From the NCBI RefSeq assembly GCF_024398035.1, contig NZ_CP073748.1, positions 487,501 to 551,500 on the forward strand: a stretch of 64,000 bases of DNA, written 5' to 3'. The translations under genes and the position numbers were made by a program. Of this stretch, positions 1 to 7,355 are shown in pieces. The notes under the pieces were generated by a model that was not told where the DNA came from, did not search any database, and saw only the letters and a list, made by a program, of their open reading frames with translations. Every line of letters starts with the position of its first letter. The first letter of the stretch is position 1. Origin of the DNA: Kordiimonas sp. SCSIO 12603 (lineage in GTDB: Bacteria; Pseudomonadota; Alphaproteobacteria; Sphingomonadales; Kordiimonadaceae).

Positions 1-563
1 CAGCGGACTTCCCTTGCTTGTGGGCTCAGGTCTTCTGTTACTGCTTTCACCAGTGTTTGTCGTAAAACACCAGCATTTTTATAATCTGTGCTACCGAATT
101 TGTTGGTATAAGCTTCCCGGAAACTGGTTTTGAAAAGACTATCTGAGAAACGTGCCAGTTTACCAAGAGTACGCAGTAGGAATGCTCGGGTTTTAAACTT
201 CAGGGAACGTTTGCGCTGCAAACCAGCGCCTGCCACAAGAATGATAGCTTTAATACGGTCAGGGTATTTAGCTGCCAGCTGTATAGCGACACGGCCACCA
301 TAGCTGTGGCCAATAATTATGTGGCTTTGGCTCGGGTCTAGTTGTTTGATAAAGGCTTCAGAATATTCGAAGGTTCCAGCATCTTCACTAAGGGCAGGTG
401 TATTTCCAAAACCGGGTAGATCATAAAGTCGGTTTGAGGCATCCTTTTTGAAAAGCTCAGCCATGCGACTGAAGCTAGTGTGGCTTGTACCCCAGCCGTG
501 AAGCCAGTGAATTGTGTTCTCGCTTGCGCCTAATTCTTTATAAAACCAGCTTGTATCAGTCAC
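1..563 (-). CDS. alpha/beta hydrolase, C-terminus beyond window edge
   Basis: Serine hydrolase of the alpha/beta fold; substrate unknown. The visible 187 residues contain the early HGWG segment (about residues 22-25, oxyanion-hole type) and the nucleophile elbow GHSYGG (residues 85-90, Ser87). The acid and histidine of the triad would lie beyond the window edge. The start is a GTG: an in-frame TAA at 570-572 rules out a longer N-terminus, and AAGG lies a little upstream. It begins only 12 bases after the stop of the D-Ala-D-Ala ligase gene on the same strand, so the two are almost certainly one transcript. I infer a coupled role with the ligase but cannot say what it is. The gene is cut by the window, not visibly broken. 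Confidence 0.85.
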   Translation of the reverse strand, partial: MTDTSWFYKELGASENTIHWLHGWGTSHTSFSRMAELFKKDASNRLYDLPGFGNTPALSEDAGTFEYSEAFIKQLDPSQSHIIIGHSYGGRVAIQLAAKYPDRIKAIILVAGAGLQRKRSLKFKTRAFLLRTLGKLARFSDSLFKTSFREAYTNKFGSTDYKNAGVLRQTLVKAVTEDLSPQAREVR

Positions 564-575
564 GATGTCTTAGCC

Positions 576-1796
576 TTAGGCAAAAATTTTGGAATCGCCG
601 GCCTGCGCATCCGTCGCGCCAAGTCTTGAGGAAGAGAGGGCGAAGCCTTCTTCAATCATATGGCTTGTAAGTGATAGGAAGCTTACAGGGGTTTCAGCGG
701 CTTCCCACAGGAAATAAGCGAACGACCCTGGAATAGTGTTTACTTCATTAAGCCAGATTTCGCCTGTTTCACCATCACACAAAAAATCAATCCGTACGGA
801 GCCTGCAAGCTTGAGGGCTTTAAAGATGCCGCTCGCTGTATCTCTGATAAAACTCTCCTGCTCAGCTGTAAGTTCATCAGGGTTGAGTGTGCGGTTTAGG
901 GACACCATGCCTTCGCTTGGTCCGCTATCAAGCTTGGGGCCACCTGGTGTACCGCCAGCCAAGTATTTGTTTTTAAAATCAAGAACATCTGCTTCCATTG
1001 CCGGGCGTTCAATTGCTGATGTTTCAATAGAACCGTCAGGGCCGTTCATGCAGGCGATGTTATATTCCACCAAGTTTGGCACAAATGGTTCCACGATCGC
1101 TTCACTATCCAGGCGAAAAGCGGTCATAAGAGCCGCGATCAGGCCATCTATATCATCAGCCTTGCCTACCCCCACGCTTGAGCCGAGGTTACAAGGTTTA
1201 ACAATCAGTGGGTAAGTTTCTGAACCAAGAGCTGCCACTAGCTCTTGCTTAATTTTCTCGGGGTCCAGGAAAGTGCCTTTTTCCGGGCGGTTTACTACCA
1301 GTTCTGGCAAAACCTTTAGCTCTTCGGCACGGGCTACTTTTTTCGCAAATACTTTATCCATTGTGCCTGCTGCCCCAAGCGTACGACAACCTGCATATGG
1401 AATGCCTGCAAAATCAAGAAGGCCCTGCAAGGTACCATCTTCACCGTTAGAGCCGTGAATAGCGGGAACAATCAGGTCAAACGGTATCTGAATACGTTTT
1501 TCACCCATTAAGCTTTTTTGGAATGCTGTAAACTGAGGTCTGCCCGCCGCTGCAGTTGCTAAATCCAGATGGATCTGCTGCAAATCCTTATGTGCATCGC
1601 CCTTCAGCGGATAGTGAGAGCGCTTGGTAAGCGCGGTGCCTGTCCACCACTGGCCAAGGGGGTCAACATAAACAGGAATACCATCGTATTTACCGGGGTC
1701 GAGTGCTTCAAGAAACTGCAAGCCAGTTAGAATACTTACGTCGTGCTCAACACTACGGCCGCCGAAGACAACAGCGATGGTTTTTTTTTCCGCCAT
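576..1796 (-). CDS. ddl: D-alanine--D-alanine ligase (long form)
   Basis: ATP-grasp ligase that joins two D-alanines for the peptidoglycan stem peptide, acting in the cytoplasm. Family landmarks are present: the N-terminal FGGRSVEHDVS segment (residues 11-21), HGSNGEDGTLQG, the ATP-binding lysine in KPCNLGSSVGV, and the C-terminal metal-binding stretch RIDFLCD...WLNEVNTIPGS. At 406 residues it is longer than the roughly 300-370 usual for Ddl; the extra length sits between the first strand and the HGSNGEDG motif. ATG follows an AGGGGG site. It is not in a mur/fts cluster; the only partner is the downstream alpha/beta hydrolase. It may therefore be a second ligase paralogue, or a ligase of slightly different specificity. 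Family assignment is firm, exact substrate less so. Confidence 0.88.
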   Translation of the reverse strand: MAEKKTIAVVFGGRSVEHDVSILTGLQFLEALDPGKYDGIPVYVDPLGQWWTGTALTKRSHYPLKGDAHKDLQQIHLDLATAAAGRPQFTAFQKSLMGEKRIQIPFDLIVPAIHGSNGEDGTLQGLLDFAGIPYAGCRTLGAAGTMDKVFAKKVARAEELKVLPELVVNRPEKGTFLDPEKIKQELVAALGSETYPLIVKPCNLGSSVGVGKADDIDGLIAALMTAFRLDSEAIVEPFVPNLVEYNIACMNGPDGSIETSAIERPAMEADVLDFKNKYLAGGTPGGPKLDSGPSEGMVSLNRTLNPDELTAEQESFIRDTASGIFKALKLAGSVRIDFLCDGETGEIWLNEVNTIPGSFAYFLWEAAETPVSFLSLTSHMIEEGFALSSSRLGATDAQAGDSKIFA

Positions 1797-1927
1797 GGTT
1801 CCCCCTAAGGATTTAAATCAAACTCTTCTTTCATGTAGCCAATAATCGGCTGCTGAGCAAAGGCAAATAACGAAAAAGAATGGCAGATTGACGGCAAAAC
1901 AGCACTTATCAACTTTCAGTGTGGTGA

Positions 1928-1955
1928 TTGACCCTTATCTGGCGATGGCTAGTAT
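1928..1955 (+). promoter_or_regulatory. candidate sigma-70 promoter for the MBL-fold gene
   Basis: TTGACC (1928-1933) and TAGTAT (1950-1955) are separated by 16 bases, a near-consensus -35/-10 pair placed 35 bases upstream of the GTG start at 1990. Predicted by eye only. Confidence 0.45.
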
Positions 1956-1989
1956 CCGTGCAGGGCTAAATTTGAAGTAGGAGCATAGG

Positions 1990-2883
1990 GTGAGGATCAA
2001 GAATTTTGTGAAAGGGTTGTTGCTTGCGGGAACTATTGCAGGCACGGCTTCTGCCCAGAATTGGGATCAGGTTGAAATTAAAACCGAACATTTGCGCGGT
2101 AATTTGCATGTACTTTATGGTGCCGGCGGCAATATTGGTATTTCTGCGGGGCCAGACGGTATTTTCATTATCGATGATCAGTTCGCACCGCTTACTGACC
2201 GTATCAAGGCGGCAATTGCCAAAATTTCTGATGCTGAAATCCGCTTTGCTATCAATACGCATTTCCATGGTGACCATACAGGCGGCAACGAAAATGTTGG
2301 TAAAACCGGTACGGTGATTGTAGCGCATGATAATGTACGGGTTCGTCTTTCAAAAGGAGCCTTCATCAAGGCGTTCAATAACAAAATGGAAGCACAGCCA
2401 GGTCCTGCGCTTCCTGTTGTTACTTTTAATGATGAGATGTCTTTGCACCTGAACGGTGATGATGCGCGCCTTATCCATGTGAAAAATGCACATACAGACG
2501 GTGATAGTTTCGTTTATTTCAAGGAAACTAACCTTATCCATATGGGTGATTTGTTCTTCGCAGGCAGTTTCCCGTTCATTGATGTAGATAATGGCGGTGA
2601 TATTGATGGCGTGATTGCAGCGTCTAAAAAAGCACTATCTATGTCGAATGAGGAAACCATTATTATCCCGGGGCATGGGCAAGTAACGGATAAAGCTGGC
2701 TTGATGAAATATCTTGGAGTGCTTCAGGAATCTCGTACAATTGTTGCCAAACTAAAAGGCGAAGGCAAAAGCCTTGAAGATATCCAGAAGATGAAAGCAC
2801 TTGCCGAAGTGGAAAAGCAGGTTGGTTCCCTCCGTGATGGTTGGACAGACCGTTTCATCGAGTTTGTATATAAAAGCGTTTAG
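1990..2883 (+). CDS. secreted metallo-beta-lactamase-fold hydrolase
   Basis: Zinc hydrolase of the MBL superfamily, 297 residues. An N-terminal signal peptide (about residues 1-22, ending in TASA) sends it to the periplasm. The zinc motif HFHGDH is at residues 91-96, preceded by NT and followed by TGGN. Downstream metal ligands are plausible at HTDGDS (about 162), in the MGDLF region and at GHG (about 232). GTG start with TAGGAG six bases upstream. The spacing of the motifs resembles the broad group that includes quinoprotein-associated hydrolases and subclass B3-like enzymes, but nothing here proves beta-lactamase activity. It is a single-gene unit: its own promoter lies upstream and a hairpin terminator follows. 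Confidence 0.85.
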   Translation: MRIKNFVKGLLLAGTIAGTASAQNWDQVEIKTEHLRGNLHVLYGAGGNIGISAGPDGIFIIDDQFAPLTDRIKAAIAKISDAEIRFAINTHFHGDHTGGNENVGKTGTVIVAHDNVRVRLSKGAFIKAFNNKMEAQPGPALPVVTFNDEMSLHLNGDDARLIHVKNAHTDGDSFVYFKETNLIHMGDLFFAGSFPFIDVDNGGDIDGVIAASKKALSMSNEETIIIPGHGQVTDKAGLMKYLGVLQESRTIVAKLKGEGKSLEDIQKMKALAEVEKQVGSLRDGWTDRFIEFVYKSV

Positions 2884-2906
2884 TATTTGCTGATATAATC
2901 GATTTG

Positions 2907-2934
2907 AAAGGCTCGCTGTTTTGCGGGTCTTTTT
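2907..2934 (+). terminator. rho-independent terminator after MBL-fold gene
   Basis: A 10-bp stem with two G-U pairs (2907-2916 with 2923-2932), loop TGTTTT, then a run of T. It lies 24 bases after the stop codon. Confidence 0.7.
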
Positions 2935-3026
2935 CATGTATCGAAGCAATTTTACATTCAGCAATACATGCAAACTCTTGCTGATGCATTCTCCAGCTCT
3001 AAAGTAACCGGGACAGGAGGGTGTTA

Positions 3027-3875
3027 ATGAACAAACCATTTGCCAGCTATGAGAAAAGGCTTAATCGGGTTCTCTCGTATATTTATGAGAATCTGGATGA
3101 AGAATTAAGCCTTGATACGCTCGCAGATATTGCCTGCATGTCCCGCTATCATTGGCACCGTGTTTTCAAAGCGATGACAGGGGAAACACTTGCGGGTGTT
3201 GTGCGAAACTTACGCCTTAGCAAGGCTGCAAACCTTCTTGTACATGAAGACGCTTCTGTAAGGGATGTTGCGAAGCAAGTTGGTTTCCAAAACCTGGCCA
3301 GTTTCTCTCGTGCCTTTAAAAAGGCTCACGGCGTTTCGCCGAATGATTTCCGGGAGCAAGGTGCTCAAATCACTAACTTACTATCCTTAAGTGAAGGGAA
3401 TGAGAGCATGTATCCAATATCAATAGTGGAAATGAACGGATTTCGAGCTGCAGGCGTTTGCCATGTTGGACCATATCAGCACATTGGAAAGGCGTTTAAA
3501 GGTCTCGGCTCTGTCTTGATGGCAAATTCTTTAATGGATCAGGTGAATAGTTTGTTTGCCATCTATCATGATGCGCCAGATTCTAAACCAAGCGCGGAAT
3601 TTCGGTCTCATGTTGCCGTTTCTTTGAAAGAGGGGTTCCCCGAAGGGCTTGATAGTCTTGATTATTTCGATGTTGAGGGCGGCAAGTATGCGGTGCTGGA
3701 ACATAAAGGGCCATATTCAAACCTGAAGGCTGCTTATGAGTGGTTTTACGGTAAATGGTTGCCGCAGTCTGGGGAGGAACCTCGGGATATGCCGCCTCTT
3801 GAGGTATATATTAATGATCCGAAAGTTACACCGACCTCAGAGCTCCGTACGGATATTCGTATCCCGCTTCGATAG
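3027..3875 (+). CDS. AraC-family regulator with GyrI-like ligand domain
   Basis: DNA-binding transcription regulator, 282 residues. Residues 1-110 hold the two helix-turn-helix motifs of the AraC/XylS family (LDTLADIACMSRYHWHRVF and VRDVAKQVGFQNLASFSRAF). Residues about 130-282 look like a GyrI/BmrR-type small-molecule binding domain (starts with a PISIVEM segment; later FDVEGGKYAVLEHKGPY and FYGKWLPQSG). This HTH-first order is that of the Rob/SbmC-fusion group, which typically answers hydrophobic or drug-like ligands. GGACAGGAGG ends directly against an in-frame GTG at 3021, so the ATG at 3027 has the better spacing. No obvious target gene adjoins it. Confidence 0.87.
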   Translation: MNKPFASYEKRLNRVLSYIYENLDEELSLDTLADIACMSRYHWHRVFKAMTGETLAGVVRNLRLSKAANLLVHEDASVRDVAKQVGFQNLASFSRAFKKAHGVSPNDFREQGAQITNLLSLSEGNESMYPISIVEMNGFRAAGVCHVGPYQHIGKAFKGLGSVLMANSLMDQVNSLFAIYHDAPDSKPSAEFRSHVAVSLKEGFPEGLDSLDYFDVEGGKYAVLEHKGPYSNLKAAYEWFYGKWLPQSGEEPRDMPPLEVYINDPKVTPTSELRTDIRIPLR

Positions 3876-3896
3876 TAAGCTTGTACGCAAAAAAAG

Positions 3897-3922
3897 AAAG
3901 GCCCGCATTATGCGAGCCTTTT
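3897..3922. terminator. bidirectional hairpin terminator
   Basis: Stem 3897-3907 with 3911-3921 (one mismatch), flanked by an A-run on the left and TTTT on the right. It lies between the convergent AraC-type gene and the DUF4136 lipoprotein gene and can serve both. Confidence 0.75.
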
Positions 3923-3945
3923 GATATTCATTGCAGAGAAGGTAT

Positions 3946-4587
3946 TTACTGCTTTTTCTCTTTTTCAATCACTACTCTGCGAGTTTCACCGCTATTCCCT
4001 GGGAACTGTTCGAACAGTGCTTTTGCGAGATACGGCATAACCTTAGGAAGATCTTTGCGGCGTGTCTCTGTTTCGGCACGACCTTCATAAACAAGGGTAC
4101 CGTCAGGTTTGCGGAGTTCCACACGTAGTGTCGCGAGATAAACTGTACGGGCAACAACTTCATTGTTGAAGCCGTTACCAAAACCATAACCAAAGCCGCC
4201 GTATGGGCCAAAGAAAGGTGAACGCCAGAAACGTCCATATCCCCAGTAACCGGTTGTCCAATATGGGTAAGGAGTGATACCTGGGCGGTTAATAAGCTTT
4301 TCACGGCCATCATCAATGGTTACATCAAAGCCAGCAATTAATTCTGGTTCGCTTTCACCCGTTTCTTTATAGCCGTATCCCTGTAATTGAACCGCGATTG
4401 CATCTGCATACTGGCGGAATTCAATACTGTCTTGCTTTTCAGGGTTCATTGGGGTTAACAACACACGTTCACCGCCGGGGGCCGTGATTTCGTGGAATGT
4501 TGTTACATTACTCCGGAAATTACTAGCACAGGCACTTAGTGCCATAACACCCAGTACCAGAAGCACTCGGCTAAAAATTTTGGTCAT
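3946..4587 (-). CDS. DUF4136-type outer-membrane lipoprotein
   Basis: Predicted lipoprotein, 213 residues. The signal sequence ends in a lipobox LSAC (Cys20), so it is lipidated and anchored in a membrane facing the periplasm. The layout matches DUF4136 proteins: a beta-rich N-terminal half (YADAIAVQLQGYGYKE, ELIAGFDVTI), an aromatic and glycine-rich loop (about residues 105-140, many Y, W, F, G), and a closing strand-helix part (TLRVELRKPDGTLVYEGRAET). No enzymatic motif. Function unknown in the family; I infer an envelope role. Single gene between trpS and a terminator. The upstream gap carries a 7-bp inverted repeat at 4636-4666. Confidence 0.75.
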   Translation of the reverse strand: MTKIFSRVLLVLGVMALSACASNFRSNVTTFHEITAPGGERVLLTPMNPEKQDSIEFRQYADAIAVQLQGYGYKETGESEPELIAGFDVTIDDGREKLINRPGITPYPYWTTGYWGYGRFWRSPFFGPYGGFGYGFGNGFNNEVVARTVYLATLRVELRKPDGTLVYEGRAETETRRKDLPKVMPYLAKALFEQFPGNSGETRRVVIEKEKKQ

Positions 4588-4725
4588 TACAAGTCTCCGC
4601 TCATCCCTTTGAATAACACTATAAACAGCCCAAAGGTCACATCAACAGCTTTCCCGCTAATGTGACATAATGGTAGGGTTCAGTGTATGAACGATAGCTG
4701 AACGAAAGTGTGGCTTTCATGAATG

Positions 4726-5724
4726 TTAGCTCAAGAAACCTACAGCTTTCTTCACTTCTTTAAGAATAGGTTGTGCAATAGCATCAGCTTTTTCTGCGCC
4801 AGATCTTAAAATGCCATCAATATAAGCATGATCTTGCTCAATGCGTGCCATTTCTTCAGTGATTGGTGCAAGCTTGGCAACCGCCAGCTCTGTCAGTGCT
4901 TTCTTAAAGTCACCAAAGCCTTTTCCTTCGAATTCAGCACAGACTGTATCCCGGCTTACCTCTGAAAGGGCAGCATAGATACCAATAAGGTTTTGTGCTT
5001 CTGCGCGGCCTTCGAGTAAATCAGCCTTACCCGGGATCAGTTCTGCATCCGTCTTCGCTTTGCGGATTTTTTGAGCAATAGTATCTGAATCGTCGTTCAA
5101 ATTTATACGACTATATTCAGATGGATCAGATTTGGACATTTTCTTGGTGCCGTCACGCAGGCTCATCACTCGTGCTCCTTCACCAAGGATTAGCGGTTCA
5201 GTGATCGGGAACAGGTCTACACCAAAATCATGATTGAATTTCTGTGCGATATCGCGGGTCAGTTCAAGATGCTGTTTCTGATCTTCCCCAACAGGAACGT
5301 GTGTTGCCTGATAGAGTAGGATATCCGCCGCCATCAGGTTTGGATACACATAAAGGCCTGTCGAAGCATTCTCGCGGTTCTTGCCAGCTTTATCCTTGAA
5401 CTGTGTCATACGGTTAAGCCAGCCAAGGCGTGCTACACAGTTGAAAATCCAAGCAAGTTCAGCATGGCCCGAAACCTGGCTCTGGTTAAAGAGAATTGAT
5501 TTCTCAGGATCAACGCCAGAGGCAATATAGGCTGCCGCCGCCTGGCGGGTCTGGGCTGCAAGCTCTTGCGGGTCTTGCCAGACAGTGATCGCGTGCATGT
5601 CTACTACACAGTAGATGCATTCATAATTTTCCTGCAGCTTTACCCAGTTACGGAGCGCGCCAAGGTAGTTACCAAGTGTCAGCTTACCTGATGGCTGAGC
5701 GCCAGAAAAAACGCGATTTTTCAC
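4726..5724 (-). CDS. trpS: tryptophanyl-tRNA synthetase
   Basis: Class I aminoacyl-tRNA synthetase that charges tRNA-Trp. The HIGH-type signature is [13 protein letters not shown] (residues 11-23) and the second signature is KMSKS (195-199), with the family segment [20 protein letters not shown] between them. 332 residues is the usual length for the bacterial enzyme. Start is GTG with GGAG seven bases upstream. It is the last gene of the mutS-glnD-murJ-trpS run, 68 bases after murJ. No terminator with a T-run is evident after the stop. Confidence 0.97.
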   Translation of the reverse strand: MKNRVFSGAQPSGKLTLGNYLGALRNWVKLQENYECIYCVVDMHAITVWQDPQELAAQTRQAAAAYIASGVDPEKSILFNQSQVSGHAELAWIFNCVARLGWLNRMTQFKDKAGKNRENASTGLYVYPNLMAADILLYQATHVPVGEDQKQHLELTRDIAQKFNHDFGVDLFPITEPLILGEGARVMSLRDGTKKMSKSDPSEYSRINLNDDSDTIAQKIRKAKTDAELIPGKADLLEGRAEAQNLIGIYAALSEVSRDTVCAEFEGKGFGDFKKALTELAVAKLAPITEEMARIEQDHAYIDGILRSGAEKADAIAQPILKEVKKAVGFLS

Positions 5725-5792
5725 TGTATATCTCCAATTATTCAGCGTGTAGCTGCCTTATTACAGGCTGGTTTCATCCGGTCAAGCAGCGA

Positions 5793-7355
5793 TCAGGCAT
5801 TTGGGCGGATAAATCGCTTCAATTCTGTGATAGTCAGCGCCTTCATACTGAAAACTGGGATAAAATAGAGTATCACACCGAAAATGATGACGCCGACAAG
5901 CGCGGATATGCGGGTGATACCATCAGTCACAAAATAGTCTGCCAAGTATGGGAGACTGTAGAAAAGCGTTCCAGCCATAATGAAGGAAGAAACGGTAAAC
6001 TTTATCAATCGACTGATTGTATCTTTTTCAAGTGTGAGTTGGCCGCGTTTTTTTAAGCCGTAGTAATACATAAAAACACTGGCCCATGCTGCAATAGCCG
6101 TGGCTGCAGCGAGACCTACATGCCCCATAAACTGAATGAAGATGATATTAAGTACTGTATTGATGACAAGTGAAATTGCAGCAAGTTTTACAGGTGTTTT
6201 AGTGTCTTTCCGAGCGAAATACCCCGGGGTGAGGGCTTTAGCGATCACGTAGGCTGGCAGGCCTGCCGCATATACCGTAAGTGCAAGAGCTGTAGCTGCG
6301 GTATCTGTACTAACGAAAGCGTCTCTTTCAAAAAGGGTAGCTATGATGGGGCCAGCGGCTACCATAAGTGCTGCAGCAGACGGTAAGGTAAGGAAAAGTG
6401 AAAACTCAAGTGCTCGGTTTTGTTGCCTGTTAGCACCAGCTTCATCGCCACCGGCAAGCAGGCGGGAAATACTTGGTAAAAGTACCGTACCAACCGCAAT
6501 GCCAATTACGCCGAGAGGCAGCTGGTTAAGTCTATCTGCATAAAAGAGCCAGGAAACAGAACCTTCAGGTAGAAATCGGGCGGCAAGGATAACATCGATA
6601 AGAAGATTGATCTGAATAACGCCAGCACCGATTGCTGCTGGGCCAATCAAACTTAAAAGCTCTCTTACATTTTCTGATAGTCTCGGTCTTGGTAAATAGA
6701 TACGAACTCCAGCTTTAAGAGCTGCACCATATACCCAAAGAAGTTGAGCAAGGCCTGCAAGAGAGACAGTGATTGCTAGTTTTCTAGCCGCTTCCAGTTC
6801 GCTTTCTCCATATAGATAAAGCGCTATAATCATAAAGATATTTAGGATTACCGGAGCAAAAGCCGCAGCGGAGTATCGCCCATAGGCATTCAGCACTCCT
6901 GAAAAGAAAGATACCAATGATATGAAAAGAAGATATGGGAATATGTAGCGGCCCAACTCTACCACAAAATTAAACTTCTGGGTATCGCCCTCAAAGCCAC
7001 CAGTGAGCCCGAACATAATAGGCACCATGCCTATTTCCATAACAATAAGGAAGAAAAGAAGGATGGGAAACAGCCAACTAAGCACGTGGCTGGCAAATTC
7101 TTCTGCGGCCTTTCGGCTTTCAGGTGTTATGTCTTTCCCTAGCCGTCTTGAGAACAGTGGTACAAAACCAACGGAAAAAGCACCTTCTGCAAAAAGTCGT
7201 CTAAAGAAGTTGGGTAATTTAAATGCTATGAAAAAAGCATCGGCGGCTAAACCTGCTCCTAGATATTTAGCCATAAACATATCTCGGACAAAGCCGAAAA
7301 TCCGGCTTAAGAGAGTGAAGCCACTTACAGTTGAAATACCCTTAATAAGGCTCAC
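5793..7355 (-). CDS. murJ: lipid II flippase MurJ
   Basis: Polytopic inner-membrane protein of the MOP superfamily (520 residues, about 14 hydrophobic segments) that moves lipid II to the periplasmic face for peptidoglycan synthesis. The N-terminus, with STVSGFTLLSRIFGFVRD and DAFFIAFKLPNFFRRLFAEGAF, is the characteristic MurJ/MviN block including conserved arginines. Start is GTG, overlapping the glnD stop as GTGA, so translation is coupled. Gene order glnD-murJ-trpS is as seen in other Alphaproteobacteria. Confidence 0.96.
   Translation of the reverse strand: MSLIKGISTVSGFTLLSRIFGFVRDMFMAKYLGAGLAADAFFIAFKLPNFFRRLFAEGAFSVGFVPLFSRRLGKDITPESRKAAEEFASHVLSWLFPILLFFLIVMEIGMVPIMFGLTGGFEGDTQKFNFVVELGRYIFPYLLFISLVSFFSGVLNAYGRYSAAAFAPVILNIFMIIALYLYGESELEAARKLAITVSLAGLAQLLWVYGAALKAGVRIYLPRPRLSENVRELLSLIGPAAIGAGVIQINLLIDVILAARFLPEGSVSWLFYADRLNQLPLGVIGIAVGTVLLPSISRLLAGGDEAGANRQQNRALEFSLFLTLPSAAALMVAAGPIIATLFERDAFVSTDTAATALALTVYAAGLPAYVIAKALTPGYFARKDTKTPVKLAAISLVINTVLNIIFIQFMGHVGLAAATAIAAWASVFMYYYGLKKRGQLTLEKDTISRLIKFTVSSFIMAGTLFYSLPYLADYFVTDGITRISALVGVIIFGVILYFIPVFSMKALTITELKRFIRPNA

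Noticed and set aside
2752-3039. 95-codon minus-strand frame between MBL and AraC genes
   Set aside because: Covers the MBL 3' end and a terminator; no protein features.
3881-4128. Short plus-strand frames at 3881-4128
   Set aside because: They read through the terminator and antisense to the lipoprotein gene.
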